From contig NZ_FXTU01000001.1 of assembly GCF_900182735.1 (NCBI RefSeq), positions 124,001 through 188,000 on the forward strand: DNA of 64,000 bases, given 5' to 3'. Each line of letters opens with the position of its first letter. The first letter of the stretch is position 1. The stretch comes from Laceyella tengchongensis (lineage in GTDB: Bacteria; Bacillota; Bacilli; Thermoactinomycetales; Thermoactinomycetaceae). Under the pieces are notes generated by a model. That model was given only the letters and a program-made list of their open reading frames with translations, was not told the origin of the DNA and made no database searches. A program made the position numbers and the translations under genes. Positions 16,191 through 25,167 of this stretch are shown here, in pieces.

Positions 16191-16607
16191 GGAAGAGGAG
16201 CCGGCTTGACTTTGGACAGGTCTCTTGGGGCGTGTCTGTGCTTTTGTGTTAACACATATAAGGCGGTGCCTCTCTCGATAAACACCGAGGAACGAGGTCT
16301 TTCCACTGCAGGACATGCCCTGGTTCGACGTGCCAATCTAAGTAGAAAACTTCATCTGGTGAAAGCATAAGGGTGACCAACGTTCTAAAAAAGCATGCTT
16401 CTTTGTTCACGTAATTGCCAAAAAGAGAAGTTATCACTCCTCGCCCCGGCTTAAGATGTTTGTATATTTATTCAAGCCGACTAAAATTAAAATATAAAAT
16501 CAATAATTATTAAATCATTCGAAAAATAGGTGTATTCGACTAGGTGCGTTGGGTTAAACATGGTCAAAAGAAAAGGGTTTTTCGACCCAAAGAAAAGAGG
16601 GAATCAG
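16191..16607. other. Intergenic region after MITE copy 1
   Basis: No supported gene. A TTGGGGCGTGTCTG segment at 16225-16238 and GGACATGCCCTGG at 16311-16323 resemble the two MITE ends, so a strongly decayed fifth copy of about 100 bp is possible. A 62-codon minus-strand reading frame at 16249-16437 lacks family resemblance. The rest (16440-16520) is AT-rich and probably holds the promoter of the next gene. Confidence 0.4.
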
Positions 16608-16847
16608 ATGAAAACCGTGACCGTCGCATTTTGTACAGCCAGCTTGCTTGACGGGGCCATTGATGCGTACAATCAATTAAAAGGCCGGCAATATCCCAAC
16701 ATGACCATGCGCGCCGAAGCTTGTTTGGGATATTGCGGCCGATGCGCCAACACTTTCTTCGCTTTGGTGAACAAAGAAGTGGTGGAAGGCGCCACGTCAG
16801 AGGAATTGCTTGCCAAAATCATGGATCGGATCTCTGATCAGGATTAG
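16608..16847 (+). CDS. DUF1450 family protein (YuzB paralogue)
   Basis: A 79-residue protein with the family core EACLGYCGRC, ALVNKEVVEG and SEELLAKIMDRI. The CX3CX2C cysteines suggest metal or Fe-S binding. It is a paralogue of the YuzB protein at 35319, with a different N terminus (MKTVTVAFCTASL). The function is unknown. The ATG at 16608 follows AAAGAGGG; a longer upstream reading has no ribosome binding site. It converges on, and overlaps by a few bases, the DUF3899 gene. Confidence 0.82.
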   Translation: MKTVTVAFCTASLLDGAIDAYNQLKGRQYPNMTMRAEACLGYCGRCANTFFALVNKEVVEGATSEELLAKIMDRISDQD

Positions 16848-17212
16848 ACAGTATAAAGCAAAAGCAGGGAGAGCCCGATAAAAAAGATCCCGAGCATCAT
16901 GGATACGGCGATCACGATCGGCATCCAGGCATGGGTTTTGTTCTGGCCAACCGTGATCTCTTTTTCGCGATTTATGTCACTAGAGCCGGCTGGAAAGAGC
17001 CAGCTGTTGAACTTTTTGAAATTGGCCGCAAACGATTGAAAAAAACCTCCACGCACCACGAACAGCGAAGCGGACACGATGAGCCAGCCGACGCCCAGCA
17101 AGAAGGCGTGGTCAATCCAGGCCATACGCTCCGCTTGTGCTGTGAATCTCAGCAATCCCAAGCCCAGGACAATCCCGATCAGTGTTAGGATAAATGGGTT
17201 ATTTACTCGCAA
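16844..17212 (-). CDS. DUF3899 family membrane protein
   Basis: A 122-residue integral membrane protein with about three hydrophobic segments (residues 8-24, 38-55 and 98-120) and a polar basic middle loop. The family is found next to opp/dpp peptide-transport operons in Bacillales, as here, where it is divergent from the first oppA. The start TTG at 17212 follows AAAGGAG at seven bases. The molecular role is unknown. Confidence 0.72.
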   Translation of the reverse strand: MRVNNPFILTLIGIVLGLGLLRFTAQAERMAWIDHAFLLGVGWLIVSASLFVVRGGFFQSFAANFKKFNSWLFPAGSSDINREKEITVGQNKTHAWMPIVIAVSMMLGIFFIGLSLLLLYTV

Positions 17213-17383
17213 TGTGATTCTCCTTTGTCATCGCTGAAGTATGAATGAACTGTGAAACATATGACGCTTAACATTTATTATTAGAATATAATCTTTCCTA
17301 TTACAACTGATTCATTTATAATATACAAGTCAAAAACGAGTTATTCCATTAGTTAACGTAATAATCTGACAAGATTCAACCAG
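17213..17383. promoter_or_regulatory. AT-rich divergent promoter region
   Basis: An AT-rich region between the DUF3899 gene and the MITE before oppA. Several TATAAT-like blocks are present (AATATAAT near 17284, TATAATAT near 17318), but no single -35/-10 pair stands out. It probably serves both directions. Confidence 0.4.
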
Positions 17384-17504
17384 CTAGGGCATGTTTGGCA
17401 ATAGAAGTTGGTGGGTAGAAGCGATGGACCAGGTGCGTGTCTGGTCACGCGCGAAGCGAGAAAACAGTTTTGGAGCTACTAGCCTATTCACCAGACATGC
17501 CCTC
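17384..17504 (-). mobile_element. MITE copy 3 (121 bp, opposite orientation) abutting oppA
   Basis: It starts CTAGGGCATGTTTGGCAATA and ends TATTCACCAGACATGCCCTCG, the same ends as the other copies but inverted. The interior AGTTGG, GAAGCG, GAGAAAA and TTTTGGAGC blocks align with the reverse complement of copy 1. It is more diverged than copies 1 and 2. Its right end lies eight bases before the ribosome binding site of the first oppA gene, so it forms the oppA leader. Confidence 0.75.
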
Positions 17505-17530
17505 GTTTGATAAAGGGGGGCTTAGCGCTG

Positions 17531-19171
17531 ATGTGGAAAAAATGGAATGGGATTGTGGGGATGATCCTCTCCGCCAGTGTGATCTTTGCCGGATGCGGTG
17601 TGAGCAATAATCAACAAGAAGGTTCTTCACTAAGTGATAATCAGATCTTGCGCATGAGTGACACCGGTGAGCTGACCACGCTGGACAACACGCAAGCGAA
17701 AGACGTACCAACCATGAGCGTGTTGAACAATGTACAAGAAGGACTCATGCGTTTGGGCAAAGAGAAAAAACCGGAAGAGGGAATGGCAACCAGCTACGAC
17801 ATCAGTGAAGACAAGAAGGTGTACACGTTTTATCTTCATGAAGATGCCAAGTGGAGCGACGGCAAGCCCGTTACAGCGTATGACTTTGAATATGGGTGGA
17901 AGCGGGCCCTGGATCCGAAAACCAAATCGGAATACGCATATATCTTGTTCCCGATCAAAAATGCCGCGCGTTTTAACAGTGGACAAGCAAGTGCTGATGA
18001 AGTGGGCGTGAAAGCGAAAGATGATCGCACACTGGTCGTTACACTCGAAAAACCCACGCTTAACTTTATCAATATGACAACACATGTGGAATACCTGCCT
18101 CAGCGAAAAGACATTGTTGAAAAATATAAAGAGAATTACGGTCTCAAACCGGAATACATGGTTTATAACGGGCCGTTTGTCGTATCCAGTTGGACTCAGC
18201 AAAAAGTTGAGTTGGTCAAAAATGAGAAATACTTGGATAAGAACGCTGTCAGCTTGACTAAAGTGGACATCCACATCATCAAAGATGTGGCACAAGGCAT
18301 CAACTTGTACAATTCCAACCAATTGGACACTGCTTTATTGAACCAGGCTTTTGTGGACGCCTTCAAGCAAACGCCTGACTACTTAGAAGTTAAAGAGGCT
18401 TCGACCGTATTTATCATGCTGAACCAAAAGCATCCTTTTTTCCGAAATGAAAAGATCCGCAAAGCGATTACGCTCGCACTGGACCGCGAAGAAATGGTGC
18501 AAATCATGAAAGACGGTTCATTACCGGCTGGAGCGTTGATTCCTCCTACGTTGTCGGGTGAAGGTATCAATTCATTCCGCGTCAACGGGGAAATCGTCAA
18601 ACCGGATGTGGCAAAAGCAAAGGAGCTGTTTAAACAAGGGCTGAGCGAATTGAATCTTTCCGCTCCGCCGAACAATGTGGTCATGGTTAGTTATGATTCG
18701 ACTGCCAAACGGGATGTTGCCGTGAATATCAAAGATCAGCTCAGAAAAAAATTGGGCTGGGACATCAAACTGGACGCTCCCACGTGGAAAATCCATGTAG
18801 ATCGCTTAAGCCGTGGCGATTATGATATGGGGATGCTGACTTGGACTGCGGATTATGATGATCCGATCAGCCATTTTGAGATTTGGCAGTCAAATAATCC
18901 AATGAACTTTTCTGGATTTAAAAACGCGAAATATGACCAGTTGATTGAGCAGGCCAAGAATACGACGGACGCCAAGCAGCAATTTAAAATCTTACTTGAG
19001 GCTGAAAAAATTCTTACAGATGTGCAAGGTGAAGGGCAAGCGGGATTTGTTCCTCTGTTTTATTCATCAAAGGCATATATCCAGAAGCCTAAGGTGAAAG
19101 ACTTATATCGTCACGCGACTGGCGCAAGTTATACATTGAAATGGGCGTATATTGTTAAAGACAAGAAATAG
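17531..19171 (+). CDS. oppA: Oligopeptide ABC transporter substrate-binding lipoprotein (first OppA)
   Basis: A 546-residue class C (SBP family 5) binding lipoprotein. Signal peptide with lipobox FAGC (Cys22). Family signatures are TFYLHEDAKWSDGKPVTAYDFEYGWKR (split across residues about 92-120), VYNGPFVVSSW and RKAITLALDREEM. It captures peptides for import through OppBCDF. The ATG at 17531 is ten bases after AAAGGGGGG. A neighbouring 54-percent-like paralogue follows, so the two probably differ in peptide preference; that is inference. Confidence 0.94.
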   Translation: MWKKWNGIVGMILSASVIFAGCGVSNNQQEGSSLSDNQILRMSDTGELTTLDNTQAKDVPTMSVLNNVQEGLMRLGKEKKPEEGMATSYDISEDKKVYTFYLHEDAKWSDGKPVTAYDFEYGWKRALDPKTKSEYAYILFPIKNAARFNSGQASADEVGVKAKDDRTLVVTLEKPTLNFINMTTHVEYLPQRKDIVEKYKENYGLKPEYMVYNGPFVVSSWTQQKVELVKNEKYLDKNAVSLTKVDIHIIKDVAQGINLYNSNQLDTALLNQAFVDAFKQTPDYLEVKEASTVFIMLNQKHPFFRNEKIRKAITLALDREEMVQIMKDGSLPAGALIPPTLSGEGINSFRVNGEIVKPDVAKAKELFKQGLSELNLSAPPNNVVMVSYDSTAKRDVAVNIKDQLRKKLGWDIKLDAPTWKIHVDRLSRGDYDMGMLTWTADYDDPISHFEIWQSNNPMNFSGFKNAKYDQLIEQAKNTTDAKQQFKILLEAEKILTDVQGEGQAGFVPLFYSSKAYIQKPKVKDLYRHATGASYTLKWAYIVKDKK

Positions 19172-19200
19172 GCACGTTTTACTAGTGTTTTTCGGTTTTG

Positions 19201-19250
19201 TCAATAGCAAAAGGCGGATTCTCTTAAGAGAATCCGCCTTTTGCTATTGA
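19201..19250 (+). terminator. Perfect 50-bp palindrome after first oppA
   Basis: Two 25-bp arms (19201-19225 and 19226-19250) are exact reverse complements. The inner GGCGGATTCTC / GAGAATCCGCC stem followed by TTTT works as a rho-independent terminator; the outer A/T-rich arms extend it. It separates the two oppA transcription units. Confidence 0.85.
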
Positions 19251-19536
19251 CATGCTTCCATGTATTTTTCCAAAACATAACTCTTTACAAATACATGAAT
19301 TATGAGTTAAATATAATTATGTGGTGGATTCGCAAGTTAATGCAGGAGATCAAATTGTTCGAAATTTAAGGGTACTTATGTTCGTGACTGTGGCGCAATC
19401 TACATAGATGAGCGACTCTCACTGACGAATTATGTGAAACCTTTTTATTTTTTTTACTTTTTTCCAAATTTAGGGTTTAAGACCGCTTTGGTCTAAACTA
19501 TATATTTTTTTAATCATAAAAAAAGGGGGCAATCGA
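19251..19536 (+). promoter_or_regulatory. Leader and promoter region of second oppA
   Basis: An AT-rich, gene-free region. A plausible promoter is TTTACA (19284-19289) with TTAAAT (19307-19312), spacer 17 bp. This leaves a 5-prime untranslated leader of about 220 nt, long enough for regulation, but I see no known riboswitch in it. Confidence 0.45.
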
Positions 19537-21162
19537 ATGAGCAAGGGATTTAAGTTCTCGTCGGTATTCGCAGTGTTGCTCGCGCTATCATTGGTCTTAT
19601 CTGCTTGTAACTTTGGAAGCAATAGCGGATCAGATGACGGGCAAACGCTTAACTTGATCGAATTGCAAGAGCCGCCAAGCTTGGACAGTGCAAAAGCGAC
19701 TGACTCCGTATCCTTTACCATTTTGGATAACGTCTTGGAAGGTTTGTACCGTGCAGATGGCAAGGATCAGCCGGTGTTAGCTATGGCTGCCGAAGAACCG
19801 AAAGTAAGCGATGACCAAAAAACTTGGACCTTCAAGATCCGCGATGCGAAGTGGAGCGATGGCAAGCCAGTCACTGCCAAGGACTTCGAATATTCTTGGA
19901 AGCGTGTGCTGGATCCCAAAACGGCTTCCGAGTATGTGCAAATGATGTACGTGCTTGAAAACGCTGAAGAATACAACACCGGCAAAGCGAAAGTGGAAGA
20001 TGTCGGCGTGAAAGCCCTCGACGACAAAACACTGGAAGTGAAGCTGAAAACGGCGATCCCGTACTTTAAAGCTCTCTTAACATTCCCAACTTTCTTGCCG
20101 CAACGCCAAGACATCGTTGAGAAGTATGGCGACAAATATGCGTTGGAAGCGAAGAACATGGTGTACAACGGCGCCTTTGTCCTGTCTGATTGGAAACACG
20201 AAAAGAGCTTCCAATACAAGAAAAACGATTTGTATTGGGACAAAGCAAATGTGAAGTTGAACACCGTTAACGTCAACATCGTGAAAGACAGCGCGCAAGC
20301 GATCAACTTGTATGAAACAGGCAAAACGGACTTCGCCTACTTGGGTGCAGAATTCTTAGATAAGTACAAAAGTAGCAAAGAAAAATTTGTTATTGAAGAG
20401 TCTAGCGTTTGGTATCTTGAGTTCAACCAAAGAGAAAAAGAGTTCTTCAAAAACCAAAAAATTCGCCAAGCGTTCAGCTTAGCAATTGATCGTCAAAAAC
20501 TGATTGACAGCGTCTTGAAAAACGGTTCTACTTTGCCAAGTGGCTTTGTACATTCTGCAATTTACGCCACTCCGGATAAAAAATACCGTGACATTGTGAA
20601 ATACGACTTCCCGTTTGATCCGGCAAAAGCAAAACAACTCTTGGCCGAGGGATTAAAAGAAATCGGTATGGACAAAGCTCCAACGGTTGAATTGCTGACG
20701 GATGACACCACCAAGGCAAAACGCCAAGCCGAGTTCTTTAAAGAGCAGTTCCGTGTGAACTTGGGTGTAAATGTGGAAATCGCTTCCGTTACCTTCAAAG
20801 AGCGCTTAAACCGCGGTAAAAACGGTAAGTTTGACATCGTGATTGGTGGTTGGAGCGCGGACTACAACGATCCGCTCACTTACCTGACCATCATGAAATC
20901 GGATGAAAGCTACAACCGTGGTAAATGGAAAAACGATGAGTATGACAAATTGATCAGAGCGGCCACAGTTAATGAAAACTACGAAGAGCGCTTGGAACAA
21001 CTGAAGCAAGCGGAAAAAATCCTGATGGATGAAACGGGTATTGCGATGTTGTACTTCCGTAACCAATTGGGATTGAAAAAAGATTATGTGAAAAACTGGC
21101 CATGGCGCGTCATTGGTGCTCAATACAGCCTCAAAGAGGTGTCCATTGAGGGCAAGAAATAA
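19537..21162 (+). CDS. oppA: Oligopeptide ABC transporter substrate-binding lipoprotein (second OppA)
   Basis: A 541-residue family-5 binding lipoprotein with lipobox LSAC (Cys24). The same signatures as the upstream copy appear: DAKWSDGKPVTAKDFEYSWKR, MVYNGAFVLSDWKHE and RQAFSLAIDRQKLI. It is likely a tandem paralogue. The codons differ from the first copy throughout, so the duplication is old. It is followed by oppBCDF and separated from oppB by a perfect palindrome that may reduce read-through. The ATG follows AAAAGGGGG. Confidence 0.95.
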   Translation: MSKGFKFSSVFAVLLALSLVLSACNFGSNSGSDDGQTLNLIELQEPPSLDSAKATDSVSFTILDNVLEGLYRADGKDQPVLAMAAEEPKVSDDQKTWTFKIRDAKWSDGKPVTAKDFEYSWKRVLDPKTASEYVQMMYVLENAEEYNTGKAKVEDVGVKALDDKTLEVKLKTAIPYFKALLTFPTFLPQRQDIVEKYGDKYALEAKNMVYNGAFVLSDWKHEKSFQYKKNDLYWDKANVKLNTVNVNIVKDSAQAINLYETGKTDFAYLGAEFLDKYKSSKEKFVIEESSVWYLEFNQREKEFFKNQKIRQAFSLAIDRQKLIDSVLKNGSTLPSGFVHSAIYATPDKKYRDIVKYDFPFDPAKAKQLLAEGLKEIGMDKAPTVELLTDDTTKAKRQAEFFKEQFRVNLGVNVEIASVTFKERLNRGKNGKFDIVIGGWSADYNDPLTYLTIMKSDESYNRGKWKNDEYDKLIRAATVNENYEERLEQLKQAEKILMDETGIAMLYFRNQLGLKKDYVKNWPWRVIGAQYSLKEVSIEGKK

Positions 21163-21187
21163 TTGCGCGCTAAAGGTTTGAATGAAC

Positions 21188-21221
21188 GAAGGTATATGTC
21201 CGCATGCGGACATATACCTTC
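21188..21221 (+). terminator. Perfect 34-bp palindrome between second oppA and oppB
   Basis: 17-bp arms (21188-21204 and 21205-21221) are exact reverse complements. There is no T run after it, so it is more likely an mRNA-stabilising or processing hairpin, or a weak attenuator, than a full terminator. Confidence 0.7.
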
Positions 21222-21261
21222 ATCCTTGCTTATTGGAGATTGACGAAAGGATGTGAGTTGC

Positions 21262-22191
21262 GTGCTAAGGTATACGTTAAAACGCTTAGGTTACATGGTT
21301 GTCACGTTGTGGTTAATCATTACCATCACCTTCTTTATCATGCATCTGTTGCCGGGAACTCCCCTAAAAAATGAAGAGAAAATCCCGCCGCAAGTCAGGG
21401 AGCAAATCTTGGAACAATACGGGCTAAAAGATCCACTGCCTGTGCAATATGTAAAGTTTATGGGCAATCTCCTTCAAGGGGATTTGGGCAAATCGATGAC
21501 GCTTGATGGCCGTAATGTGGCCGATTTTATTGTGGAAGGGTTTCCTGTATCCGCATTTGTGGGAACACAAGCGGTGATTTTCGGCACGTTGATCGGCTTG
21601 TTGCTTGGCACGATTGCCGGACTGAACCGAGGTAAGCTGGTTGACAACGCGGCTATTATTGTTGCCGTACTCGGTGTGTCCGTCCCCAGCTTTGTTATGG
21701 GTGGATTTTTATCTTACTTTGTCGGTGTGAAGTTGCAGTGGTTGCCGACTGGCTTATGGGAATCATATGAATCGTCTATCCTCCCGTCGTTAGCGCTATC
21801 ATTTGGGGTCATCGCCCAGATCTCCCGTTATGTCCGCACGGAGATGGTGGAAGTGCTGGATCAGGACTACATGAAAACGGCGAAAGCGAAAGGGCTGAAC
21901 CGTTCGACCGTCATTATCCGCCATGCATTGCGCAACGCGTTGATTCCTGCGGTGACCGTACTCGGACCGCTTGCGGTGAACATCATCACCGGGTCCCTCG
22001 TCATCGAGCAAATCTTCGCCTTGCCAGGCCTGGGCAAATTCTTTGTGCAATCGATTCAGCAAAATGACTATACCATGATCATGGGTGTGACCGTTTTCTA
22101 TAGTGCACTCATCATCATTGTTATTTTCTTGGTGGACCTGCTGTACGGATTGATCGATCCGCGCATTCGCATTTCTGGGGCAAAGGAGTGA
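21262..22191 (+). CDS. oppB: Oligopeptide ABC transporter permease OppB
   Basis: A 309-residue inner-membrane subunit with six predicted transmembrane helices. Family features are the N terminus MLRYTLKRLGYMV, the MHLLPGTP loop, the EAA-type loop YMKTAKAKGLNRSTVIIRHALRNAL (about residues 205-230, contacting the ATPases) and the ending YGLIDPRIR. The GTG at 21262 is preceded by AAAGGATG; an in-frame GTG nine bases earlier is too close to that site. It is the first gene of the oppBCDF block. Confidence 0.95.
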   Translation: MLRYTLKRLGYMVVTLWLIITITFFIMHLLPGTPLKNEEKIPPQVREQILEQYGLKDPLPVQYVKFMGNLLQGDLGKSMTLDGRNVADFIVEGFPVSAFVGTQAVIFGTLIGLLLGTIAGLNRGKLVDNAAIIVAVLGVSVPSFVMGGFLSYFVGVKLQWLPTGLWESYESSILPSLALSFGVIAQISRYVRTEMVEVLDQDYMKTAKAKGLNRSTVIIRHALRNALIPAVTVLGPLAVNIITGSLVIEQIFALPGLGKFFVQSIQQNDYTMIMGVTVFYSALIIIVIFLVDLLYGLIDPRIRISGAKE

Positions 22192-22198
22192 TTGGAAG

Positions 22199-23125
22199 AT
22201 GGAAAAGGCAAAAAATTTAAGTCCTGATTTATTTAAACCGGCGCAGATTGAAAAAAAAGAACAAGACGCCTTATCGAGAAAGTCGGTCGGCTATTGGCAA
22301 GATGTATGGGGCCGCTTCCGCTCCAACCTCGGTGCGGTGCTGGGATTGTCCTTGATTGTCCTTACCCTGTTATTAGCTATTTTTGGTCCATTGGCCAACA
22401 ACTATGACTGGCAAACGCAAATGCTGGATGTCGCGAACAAAGAGAGTTTTTCGGACCATTATTTTGGAACGGACCACTTAGGCCGCGACCTGTGGCAACG
22501 CGTATGGTACGGGGCGAAAATTTCTTTGACCATTGCTTTCCTAGCGGCATTTTTGGATGTGGTGATCGGGGTCACATTTGGAGGAATATCTGGTTACTTT
22601 GGTGGCCGCGTAGATATGGTCATGCAGCGGATTCTTGAAGTCATGTACTCCATTCCAAACCTGATTGTGATCATTCTGATGTTATTAATTTTTGATCCGG
22701 GCATTATCCCCGTGGCGATCGCGATGGCGATTACCGGTTGGGTGCCGATGGCACGCGTGGTGCGGGCGCAGGTGATGAAACTGAAATCACAAGAATACGT
22801 GTTGGCGGCGCGCACCTTGGGAGCGAGCCATGCGCGCATCTTGCTGAAACACCTGATTCCCAACGTGATGGGCCCCATCATTATCGCTGTTACCTTTGCG
22901 ATTCCATCCGCGATTTTCTTTGAAGCCTTTTTGGCCTTTATCGGATTGGGGATTCGCCCACCAGAAGCGAGTTTGGGTGTACTGATTAACGATGCGTCTA
23001 CCTATCTACAGATTTTCCCATATCAATTGATCTACCCGTCGGTGGTTCTGTCCATCATCATTTTGTCGTTTAATCTATTGGGTGATGGATTGAGAGACGC
23101 ACTAGATCCAAGAATGCGGAAATAG
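22199..23125 (+). CDS. oppC: Oligopeptide ABC transporter permease OppC
   Basis: A 308-residue second permease. A cytoplasmic N-terminal segment of about 45 residues precedes the first helix (the OppC_N region), then six helices. YFGTDHLGRDLWQRVWYGAKISL and the EAA loop EYVLAARTLGASHARILLKHLIPN are diagnostic, as is the ending LGDGLRDALDPRMRK. It pairs with OppB to form the channel. Seven bases separate it from oppB; the ATG follows GGAAG. Confidence 0.96.
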   Translation: MEKAKNLSPDLFKPAQIEKKEQDALSRKSVGYWQDVWGRFRSNLGAVLGLSLIVLTLLLAIFGPLANNYDWQTQMLDVANKESFSDHYFGTDHLGRDLWQRVWYGAKISLTIAFLAAFLDVVIGVTFGGISGYFGGRVDMVMQRILEVMYSIPNLIVIILMLLIFDPGIIPVAIAMAITGWVPMARVVRAQVMKLKSQEYVLAARTLGASHARILLKHLIPNVMGPIIIAVTFAIPSAIFFEAFLAFIGLGIRPPEASLGVLINDASTYLQIFPYQLIYPSVVLSIIILSFNLLGDGLRDALDPRMRK

Positions 23126-23135
23126 GGGGGAATCG

Positions 23136-24155
23136 ATGATGAGCAAAATTTTGGAAGTCAAAGACTTGCATGTGTCTTTTAAAACATATAAAGGGGAAGT
23201 CAAAGCAGTTCGCGGCGTTGATTTCCATTTGAACAAAGGGGAAACCATCGCGATTGTAGGTGAGTCAGGTTGCGGGAAGAGTGTGACGTCGCAGACGATT
23301 ATGCGGCTAATCCCCAATCCGCCAGGGGTGATCAAACAGGGGGAAATCATTTTTGAAGGCACTGATTTGACCAAAGCGTCAGAAAAGCAGATGGAGAAAA
23401 TCCGGGGTTCGGAGATTTCGATGATTTTCCAAGATCCGATGACCTCCTTAAACCCGACGTTGACGATTGGCACGCAGATCATGGAAGGGTTGATCAAACA
23501 CCAGAAGCTAGACAAAAAGACGGCGCGGGAAAAAGCGATTGAAATGTTGCGCCTGGTAGGAATCCCTTCGCCTGAATCACGATTGGACCAATACCCACAC
23601 CAATTTTCCGGTGGGATGAGGCAACGGGCTATGATCGCGATTGCGTTGGCTTGCCAACCGAAGGTGTTGATCGCGGACGAACCAACAACGGCGCTGGATG
23701 TGACGATTCAAGCGCAAATCATTGACTTGATGAAAGCTCTGCAAGAGAAAACGGGTACTTCCATTATCCTGATCACCCATGATCTCGGGGTGGTGGCTGA
23801 TATCGCCGACCGCGTTGTTGTCATGTATGCTGGCAAAGTAGTGGAAAGCGGCAAACTGGAAGAGATTTTCTACCAACCTAAACATCCGTACACATGGGGA
23901 TTGTTGGGTTCCATGCCGCGTTTGGACTTGTCCCGCGACCAAGAATTGCTACCGATTATGGGGACGCCGCCAAACTTGCTCGATCCACCCAAAGGATGCC
24001 CTTTTGCGGCCCGGTGCCAACATGCGATGAGTATTTGTACGCAAGAAATGCCCGAGCTGGATGAGGTGTCTTCCACACACCAGGTGGCATGTTGGTTACA
24101 ACATCCGATGGCGCCTGAAGTCAAACCGCCAACGGCTGCAGTAGGAGGGGAGTAA
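23136..24155 (+). CDS. oppD: Oligopeptide ABC transporter ATPase OppD
   Basis: A 339-residue ATP-binding subunit. Walker A GESGCGKS, signature FSGGMRQRAMIA, Walker B VLIADEPTTALD and H-loop ITHDLG are all present. The C-terminal oligopeptide-type extension has the Cys-containing region GCPFAARCQHAMSIC, which in homologous transporters can hold an Fe-S cluster. Two adjacent ATG codons (23136 and 23139) follow AGGGGGG; the first is used here. Confidence 0.96.
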   Translation: MMSKILEVKDLHVSFKTYKGEVKAVRGVDFHLNKGETIAIVGESGCGKSVTSQTIMRLIPNPPGVIKQGEIIFEGTDLTKASEKQMEKIRGSEISMIFQDPMTSLNPTLTIGTQIMEGLIKHQKLDKKTAREKAIEMLRLVGIPSPESRLDQYPHQFSGGMRQRAMIAIALACQPKVLIADEPTTALDVTIQAQIIDLMKALQEKTGTSIILITHDLGVVADIADRVVVMYAGKVVESGKLEEIFYQPKHPYTWGLLGSMPRLDLSRDQELLPIMGTPPNLLDPPKGCPFAARCQHAMSICTQEMPELDEVSSTHQVACWLQHPMAPEVKPPTAAVGGE

Positions 24156-24156
24156 G

Positions 24157-25125
24157 ATGAGTAAAAACAAAGAAGTGATCTTGTCCGTTAAAGAACTCAA
24201 AAAGCATTTTGATGTGGGCGGCGGCCAAATCGTCAAAGCGGTCGACGGGGTCAGCTTTGATATCTACCGTGGCGAAACACTCGGCTTGGTGGGTGAATCG
24301 GGGTGCGGCAAATCGACCATCGGCCGAACCTTGATCAGATTGTACAATCCGACGTCTGGTAGCGTCACTTTCAAAGGTGTCAATGTGAATGACTTAAAAG
24401 GCCCGGAGCTGAAGAAATTCAACCGCGAAATGCAGATGATTTTCCAAGATCCATACGCGTCCCTCAACCCGCGGATGAACGTGTTGGACATCATCGCCGA
24501 GGGTATCGACATCCATGGTTTGGCGACAGGGGAAGAGCGCCGCAAACGGGTTGTAGAGCTGTTGGAAACAGTCGGTTTGAATGCCGATCATGCCGAACGG
24601 TTTCCGCATGAGTTTAGCGGCGGCCAGCGCCAGCGGATCGGGATCGCCCGTGCGTTGGCGGTGGAACCAGACTTCATCATCGCCGACGAACCGATCTCCG
24701 CGTTGGATGTGTCGATCCAAGCGCAAGTGGTCAATCTGATGCGCCGTCTGCAAAAAGAAAAAGGGTTAACCTACCTCTTTATCGCGCATGATTTGTCAAT
24801 GGTGAAATACATTTCAGACCGCGTCGGCGTGATGTACTTGGGTAGCATGGTTGAATTGGCGGATAGTGACGCACTCTATGATGAACCGTTGCACCCTTAC
24901 ACCGAGGCATTGTTGTCGGCGGTGCCGATTCCCGATCCAGAAGTGGCCAAAACGCGGGAACGCATTATTTTGGAAGGGGATGTACCAAGCCCCATCAACC
25001 CGCCGAGCGGTTGCCGCTTCCGTACACGTTGTCCCAAAGCGATGGACATCTGCGCCACGGCGGTACCAGAGTGGAAAGAAGCGAAACCTAACCACTTTGT
25101 CGCATGCCATTTATATAACGAATGA
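24157..25125 (+). CDS. oppF: Oligopeptide ABC transporter ATPase OppF
   Basis: A 322-residue second ATPase that dimerises with OppD. Walker A GESGCGKS, signature FSGGQRQRIGIARAL, Walker B FIIADEPISALD and H-loop IAHDLSMV are visible. The C-terminal motif CRFRTRCPKAMDIC parallels the OppD extension. One base separates it from oppD, and the ribosome binding site AGGAGGGGAG lies inside the end of oppD. It closes the operon before a terminator at 25134. Confidence 0.96.
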   Translation: MSKNKEVILSVKELKKHFDVGGGQIVKAVDGVSFDIYRGETLGLVGESGCGKSTIGRTLIRLYNPTSGSVTFKGVNVNDLKGPELKKFNREMQMIFQDPYASLNPRMNVLDIIAEGIDIHGLATGEERRKRVVELLETVGLNADHAERFPHEFSGGQRQRIGIARALAVEPDFIIADEPISALDVSIQAQVVNLMRRLQKEKGLTYLFIAHDLSMVKYISDRVGVMYLGSMVELADSDALYDEPLHPYTEALLSAVPIPDPEVAKTRERIILEGDVPSPINPPSGCRFRTRCPKAMDICATAVPEWKEAKPNHFVACHLYNE

Positions 25126-25133
25126 TCTATTGA

Positions 25134-25159
25134 AGCCCGGACAGTTAGAGGTCCGGGCT
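25134..25159. terminator. Terminator of the opp operon
   Basis: 9-bp stem AGCCCGGAC / GTCCGGGCT with 8-nt loop, then a T-rich tail on the plus strand. It lies between convergent genes. Confidence 0.8.
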
Positions 25160-25167
25160 GTTTCATT

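Noticed and set aside
16249..16437. 62-codon minus-strand reading frame in the MITE-rich spacer
   Set aside because: No ribosome binding site at a normal distance from a start, no family resemblance, and partial overlap with the decayed element at 16225-16324.
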